Assembly: GCA_964547975.1 (NCBI GenBank)
Contig: CAZJRM010000216.1
Location: 1-9,147, forward strand
Length of the DNA: 9,147 bases
Origin: CAYJPV01 sp964547975
Lineage (GTDB): Bacteria; Acidobacteriota; Vicinamibacteria; Vicinamibacterales; JAKQTR01
Reading direction: 5' to 3'
A program made the translations under genes and the position numbers. The notes beneath the pieces were generated by a model, which had not been told where the DNA came from, searched no databases, and saw only the letters and a list, made by a program, of their open reading frames with translations. Shown here piece after piece: positions 5,505-9,147 of this stretch; position 1 is the first letter of the stretch, and every line of letters starts with the position of its first letter.

Positions 5505-8309
5505 ATGACAGGTCGCATGCGAGGGGTGGCGGTTGCGTTGGGTGTAGGGCTCTGCTTGACCGCGGCGGTGCGGTTCCCGGCCCTGTCCGCGCGCCAGGGG
5601 GCGCCCAAACCGGCGCCGACGCCCGGGCCGATGCTCGACCAAGGCACGATGCGCCTCGACGCGCCGGACTTCACGCTGACGCTCGTGCGGTCGTCGCAGA
5701 CGGTGGCGTCGCTCGAGGCGCGCGACGGCTTCGACTTCGCGCCGGGCGACCTGCTGGTCGCGCGTTCGCAGAACGGCTACTACCACCTCGGCGATCTCGA
5801 CCTGCGCGTGCGCGCTGGCGCGACGGGCGCCTGGAAGAGTCACTCGACCGCGCAGTCGCGGATCGCGGTGACGGCACTGCCGGCAACAGGGGCGGTGCTT
5901 GCCGCCGCGGACCTGTCACCGACGCTGCCCGCAGACCTGCCGCTGAAGGTCACGCGCGAATGGCGCAGCGACGGCGGTCGGCTCGTCCTGCGATTCACGC
6001 TCACGAACCGGTCGAGCGACCCGGTCGAAGTCGGCGCCCTCGGCATCCCGATGGTGTTCAACAACGTGCTGTCGGAGCGGTCGCTGGACGAGGCGCACGC
6101 CGCCTGCGTGTTCTACGACCCCTACATCGGGCTCGACGCAGGTTACGTCCAGGTCACGCGGCTGAACGGCCAGGGGCCCGCGCTGCTCGTCGTGCCGGAC
6201 GGGCGCACGCCCTTCGAAGCCTACAACCCGATTCTCAATCCGCCGCGCCAGCCGGGCAAGGTCGCCGATGCGCCGTCCGCCGTCGCGCCCATCTTCACGG
6301 ACCCGACGCCTCGCAGCGTCACCTTCGAGGGGTTCTTCGACTGGATGGTGCACACGCGCGCGTTCGCGGACAACGAGTGGGCGAAGGCGCAGCCGTGGAA
6401 TCCGCCGACGTCCCGCACGCTGGCCCCCGGACAGTCCGTGACGTACGGCGTGGCTTTCCTCGCGGCGCCGGACATCCGCGGCATCGAGCGCACGCTGACC
6501 GAACGCGGACGCCCCGTGGCCATCGGCCTGCCGGGCTACGTGGTGCCGACCGACACGACGGCTCATCTCTATCTCAAGCACACGAGCGCGGTCTCATCGA
6601 CGCGCATCGAACCCGATGGCTCGGTCGCTCTCACGGCCGGCAGCACCACACCCGGCGGTTGGCGTTCCTACGCCGTCAGCGGCCGGACGCCGGGACGCGT
6701 GCGGCTGACGGTCACCTACGCTGACGGGCTGACCCAGACGATTCACTATCTCGTCACGAAGCCGCACGCGATGGCCGTCGACGACCTCGGCCGCTTCCTG
6801 ACAACGAAGCAGTGGTTCGTCGATCCGGCCGACCCGTTCAAGCGCAGCCCGTCGGTGATGACCTACGACCGCGAGGAGAACCGGATCGTCACGCAGGACA
6901 GCCGCGTGTGGATCGCCGGGCTCGGCGACGAGGGCGGCTCGTCGTGGCTCACGGGCGCGATGAAGCAGTTCGGCCGGCCCGAGCCCGGCGAACTCGCGAA
7001 GTACCAGCAGTTCATCGACGGCGTGCTCTGGGGCGGCCTGCAGTATGCGTCCGGGCCGCTGCAATACGCAGTGCGCAAGAGCCTCTTCTACTACGAACCC
7101 AACGAGCTGCCGCAGGGCTACTACCGGAGCGACTTCAACTGGACGTCATGGACCAGCTGGAAGAAGGCCAACACCGAGATCGTCAATCGTTCGTACAACT
7201 ACCCCCACGTCGCCGCGCTCCACTGGACGATGTACCGCCTGGCGCGGAATCACGCGGGCCTGGTCACCAATCACCCGTGGGACTGGTATCTCGACAAGGC
7301 GTACCGCACGGTGGTCGCGATGGTCGTTCACGCGCCCGAGCATTCGCAGTACGGACAGATGGAGGGCACGGTCTACCTCGAGATCCTGCGCGACCTCCAG
7401 CGCGAGGGCTGGACGACGCAGGCGGCCGACCTCGAGGCGCGGATGAAGGCGCGGGCGGACGTGTGGATGAAGCTCGGCTATCCGTTCGGCAGCGAAATGC
7501 CGTGGGACTCGACGGGCCAGGAAGAGGTCTACGCCTGGACGAAGTACTTCGGCGACACCGCCAAAGCCCGCGTCACGCTCGACGCCGTCGTCGCCTACAT
7601 GCCGACGGTGCCGCACTGGGGCTACAACGGCAGCGCGCGGCGCTACTGGGACTTCCTCTACGGCGGCAAGGTGCGGCGCGTCGAACGCCAGCTGCATCAC
7701 TACGGGTCGGGCCTCAACGCGATCCCGGTCCTGAGCGAGTATCGCGATCATCCCGATGACCTGCACCTGTTGCGGATCGGGTACGCGGGGTCGATTGGCG
7801 CCCTGGCGAACATCGACAACGAAGGCTTCGCGTCGGCGGCGTTCCACTCCTTCCCGGACATGCTGAAGCCGGATCCGATCTCGGGTGACTACGCGCCGAA
7901 CTTCCTCGGCCACGCGCTGAACGCGGCGACCTACGTCGTGCGGCATCCGGAGTTCGGGTGGCAGGCGTTCGGCGGTCTCGTGACCGAGAAGGGCTCGACG
8001 ATCGCGGTCGAACCGCGCGACTCGTTCCGGATGCGCGTGTACCTCGCGCCGATGGGCGCGTGGCTCACGCTCGACGCGGGACGAGTCGAGCGCATCGAGT
8101 TCGACCTCACGGCACGGACGATCCGCGTGGGATTGTCGCCGGCGACGGCCTCAACGCCGGTCGCGCGCGTGCGCGTCGAGCAGCCGGCGGCGGTGCCGGG
8201 CATCGGCGCCTTCGTGCCGACCGCCACGACGCCGACCGAACGCGGCGCGTTCGTCGTCTCGCTCGGCGCGGGCACGACGTGGTTCGAGTTGCGGGCGCCG
8301 GGGAAGTAA
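5505..8309 (+). CDS. Large secreted multi-domain protein resembling DUF5695, function unknown
   Basis: This is a 934-aa exported protein. An N-terminal Sec signal (about 5-29, hydrophobic VAVALGVGLCLTAAV, likely cleavage near ALSA) is followed by a Pro/Ala linker. Residues about 48-320 look like an all-beta region with distinctive motifs: SSQTVASL (63-70), NGYYHLGDL (90-98), GALGIPMVFNN (178-188), FYDPYIGLDAGYVQVTRLNG (203-222) and FEGFFDWMVH (274-283). About 340-420 resembles an Ig-like module. About 430-815 is rich in Trp, Tyr and His and looks alpha-helical, as in (alpha/alpha)-toroid carbohydrate-active enzymes; the C-terminus (about 820-934) is beta again. From memory this matches DUF5695 proteins of Acidobacteriota and Bacteroidota. 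The layout is reminiscent of polysaccharide lyases and glycosidases, so carbohydrate binding or degradation is a reasonable but unproven guess. Candidate acidic residues are D668, E673 and E674 in PWDSTGQEEVYAW. GGAGG precedes the ATG by 5 nt. The gene diverges from the ABC-2 operon and appears monocistronic. Confidence 0.85.
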   Translation: MTGRMRGVAVALGVGLCLTAAVRFPALSARQGAPKPAPTPGPMLDQGTMRLDAPDFTLTLVRSSQTVASLEARDGFDFAPGDLLVARSQNGYYHLGDLDLRVRAGATGAWKSHSTAQSRIAVTALPATGAVLAAADLSPTLPADLPLKVTREWRSDGGRLVLRFTLTNRSSDPVEVGALGIPMVFNNVLSERSLDEAHAACVFYDPYIGLDAGYVQVTRLNGQGPALLVVPDGRTPFEAYNPILNPPRQPGKVADAPSAVAPIFTDPTPRSVTFEGFFDWMVHTRAFADNEWAKAQPWNPPTSRTLAPGQSVTYGVAFLAAPDIRGIERTLTERGRPVAIGLPGYVVPTDTTAHLYLKHTSAVSSTRIEPDGSVALTAGSTTPGGWRSYAVSGRTPGRVRLTVTYADGLTQTIHYLVTKPHAMAVDDLGRFLTTKQWFVDPADPFKRSPSVMTYDREENRIVTQDSRVWIAGLGDEGGSSWLTGAMKQFGRPEPGELAKYQQFIDGVLWGGLQYASGPLQYAVRKSLFYYEPNELPQGYYRSDFNWTSWTSWKKANTEIVNRSYNYPHVAALHWTMYRLARNHAGLVTNHPWDWYLDKAYRTVVAMVVHAPEHSQYGQMEGTVYLEILRDLQREGWTTQAADLEARMKARADVWMKLGYPFGSEMPWDSTGQEEVYAWTKYFGDTAKARVTLDAVVAYMPTVPHWGYNGSARRYWDFLYGGKVRRVERQLHHYGSGLNAIPVLSEYRDHPDDLHLLRIGYAGSIGALANIDNEGFASAAFHSFPDMLKPDPISGDYAPNFLGHALNAATYVVRHPEFGWQAFGGLVTEKGSTIAVEPRDSFRMRVYLAPMGAWLTLDAGRVERIEFDLTARTIRVGLSPATASTPVARVRVEQPAAVPGIGAFVPTATTPTERGAFVVSLGAGTTWFELRAPGK

Positions 8310-8311
8310 GC

Positions 8312-8367
8312 GGCGCGCGGCTCGCGGCTCGCGGCTCACGGCTTCCGGCTTCCGGCTTGGGGCTTCC
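8312..8367 (+). repeat. Heptad tandem array just after the DUF5695-like stop codon, eight units
   Basis: Eight consecutive 7-mers follow the stop codon after 2 bp: GGCGCGC, GGCTCGC, GGCTCGC, GGCTCAC, GGCTTCC, GGCTTCC, GGCTTGG, GGCTTCC. Every unit starts with GGC, and seven start with GGCT. Neighbouring units are the most alike, which suggests growth by slippage or duplication. Confidence 0.85.
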
Positions 8368-8374
8368 GTCGTGG

Positions 8375-8418
8375 GGCAGGGCTTCCTTCGACGTCGCTCA
8401 GGACAGGTCAGCCCTGCC
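8375..8418 (-). repeat. 44-nt palindromic dispersed repeat, copy 2
   Basis: Nine-base arms (GGCAGGGCT at 8375-8383 and AGCCCTGCC at 8410-8418) flank a 26-nt core that, on the minus strand, matches copy 1 (866-909) at 23 of 26 positions. Total length and arm length are identical to copy 1, but the arms differ at four of nine positions and still pair perfectly. It lies in a convergent spacer, 17 bp beyond the stop codon of the minus-strand hypothetical gene. Confidence 0.8.
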
Positions 8419-8435
8419 AGGCAACGTCGCCTCGG

Positions 8436-9012
8436 TCAGCGCCACTCGAACTCTGTTCCGGCGAGCGGGCCACGGCCAGCACGCCACTGACGTCGGAGAG
8501 TCTCAAGTTCAGCATCGCGGTTTCGGTGCCACCACTCGCGGTACGCACGCTGGACATCGGCCATCTGCACAGGCTGCTTCATCGAGCCCGGCTTCTTCCT
8601 CCATATCTCACCGAATCTGAAGATGTAGTCGTCCAGTTCCAGCGGATAGGAGCAGTTCGGGTCTACGTGTGTGGCGAGGGCGTCCTTCGCGAGTATCAGT
8701 TCCACGACGTACGCGGGCAACTGGCCAGACTGGAAGCCTCCAGTCGGCAGCACGATCGAATCTCGGGGATCCAGAAGCGGTGACGGCCACCTGGGAGTGG
8801 AACCATCCATGGAGTCGATGAGCGCCGGAATCGCGTCCTTCCCCCGGGAATGCAGATAGACGATGCCCGCACGGAGTTCGCAGGGCTTCGGGCTCTGAAG
8901 GCTACGAATGGCTTCGACGTCGGACTTGAACTGGGGGGGGAGACAAGGCCACCGACACGACACCGAGCGCCGCGATGAGAGCCGCCAGACACACACGAGA
9001 TGCGAACAACAC
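8436..9012 (-). pseudogene. Small secreted hypothetical protein, frameshifted at a run of eight C
   Basis: A good start is GTG at 9012 with AGGAG (9019-9023) 6 nt upstream. It opens a clear Sec signal peptide (MLFASRVCLAALIAALGVVS, then VALS). That frame reaches a stop about 40 codons in. At the C8 run (8933-8940 as G on the plus strand) a shift of one base joins it to the long frame beginning PPQFKSDVEAIRSLQ, which runs to TGA 8436-8438. One C fewer would give a continuous protein of about 190 aa. The body has helical, HEAT-like stretches (RGKDAIPALIDSM; LPAYVVELILAKDAL), two Cys, and an Arg/Trp-rich C-terminus (ADVQRAYREWWHRNRD). I do not recognise the family. Reading the long frame alone from a TTG at 9035 gives an Arg/Cys-rich start without a signal peptide, which is why a frameshift is preferred. 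It could be a real mutation, a slippage-controlled gene or a sequencing error. Confidence 0.65.
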
Positions 9013-9018
9013 CGCGCA

Positions 9019-9023
9019 CTCCT
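9019..9023 (-). promoter_or_regulatory. Shine-Dalgarno site of the frameshifted secreted-protein gene
   Basis: AGGAG on the minus strand lies 6 nt before GTG 9012. It fixes the start in the signal-peptide frame rather than in the frame of the protein body. Confidence 0.6.
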
Positions 9024-9035
9024 GAGCGTTGCCAA

Positions 9036-9053
9036 GCCCGACTGAAGTCGGGC
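9036..9053. repeat. Short palindrome GCCCGACT/AGTCGGGC
   Basis: A perfect 8-bp inverted repeat with a 2-nt centre (GA) lies 24 bp upstream of the small secreted-protein gene's start. Palindromes of the form GCCCGACTTCAGTCGGGC are familiar to me as dispersed intergenic repeats in Acidobacteriota and some other phyla. Only one copy is in this window, so its repeat status here is inferred. Confidence 0.5.
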
Positions 9054-9147
9054 GCTACAGCTCTCGCGTTGCCATCAGGTCAGGCAGGGCTCAAGAGCCT
9101 GTGAACGAATCGCCCCACAGCCCTTACCTTAACTGACCCCGCGATTT

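Noticed and set aside
6812..7759. Plus-strand open frame of 315 codons inside the DUF5695-like gene, with antisense frames at 5916-6581 and 7146-7946
   Set aside because: All are Arg- or Val/Arg-rich compositional shadows of the 934-aa gene, which has a signal peptide, a ribosome site and family motifs.
8312..8367. CRISPR-like array
   Set aside because: The units are contiguous 7-mers with no spacers, so this is a simple tandem repeat.
8436..9035. Uninterrupted 199-aa reading of the small hypothetical gene from TTG at 9035
   Set aside because: Its first 30 residues are Arg/Cys/Ser-rich and lack a signal peptide, while the alternative frame over the same bases gives a textbook signal peptide and ribosome site; a frameshift at the C8 run explains both.

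Overview
The window is GC-rich (roughly two thirds G+C by eye) bacterial chromosome. Its gene content is an S46 dipeptidyl-peptidase, an M19 dipeptidase, a large secreted protein resembling DUF5695 and a DrrA-type ABC-2 exporter. Its spacers are full of palindromes and GGCTnnC heptads. Together these suggest a soil or environmental Acidobacteriota, possibly Vicinamibacteria. That assignment is an inference from content and style; no rRNA or other marker gene is present.

Layout from left to right. (1) The 3' part of an S46 serine dipeptidyl-peptidase (+) ends at 806 and is followed by a strong hairpin terminator. (2) A 44-nt palindromic repeat lies in the convergent spacer, before a secreted M19 (renal-dipeptidase-type) metallodipeptidase on the minus strand (919-2253). 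(3) A gene-free spacer of about 380 bp (2254-2630) carries two heptad arrays and nested hairpins. (4) A tight three-gene minus-strand operon (5393 down to 2631) encodes an unrecognised protein built from two diverged copies of one domain, then an ABC ATPase and an ABC-2 permease. Both junctions overlap. (5) A divergent spacer of 111 bp leads to a 934-aa secreted, multi-domain DUF5695-like protein (+, 5505-8309). (6) A second convergent spacer holds eight heptads and the second copy of the 44-nt repeat. (7) A small secreted hypothetical gene (minus, 8436-9012) has its signal-peptide frame and body frame separated by a run of eight C. (8) The right edge has another palindrome and about 90 bp with no gene.

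Functionally, the S46 peptidase would release dipeptides from the N-termini of periplasmic peptides and the neighbouring dipeptidase would split them, a plausible peptide-scavenging pair although the two are transcribed convergently. The ABC-2 system would export an unknown substrate, and its first gene may encode an accessory protein for that exporter. The most unusual items are the duplicated-domain protein coupled to the exporter, the paired 44-nt repeats whose outer stems differ but still pair, the heptad arrays just after stop codons, and the poly-C frameshift. No CRISPR array, prophage, complete insertion sequence, tRNA or rRNA was seen.
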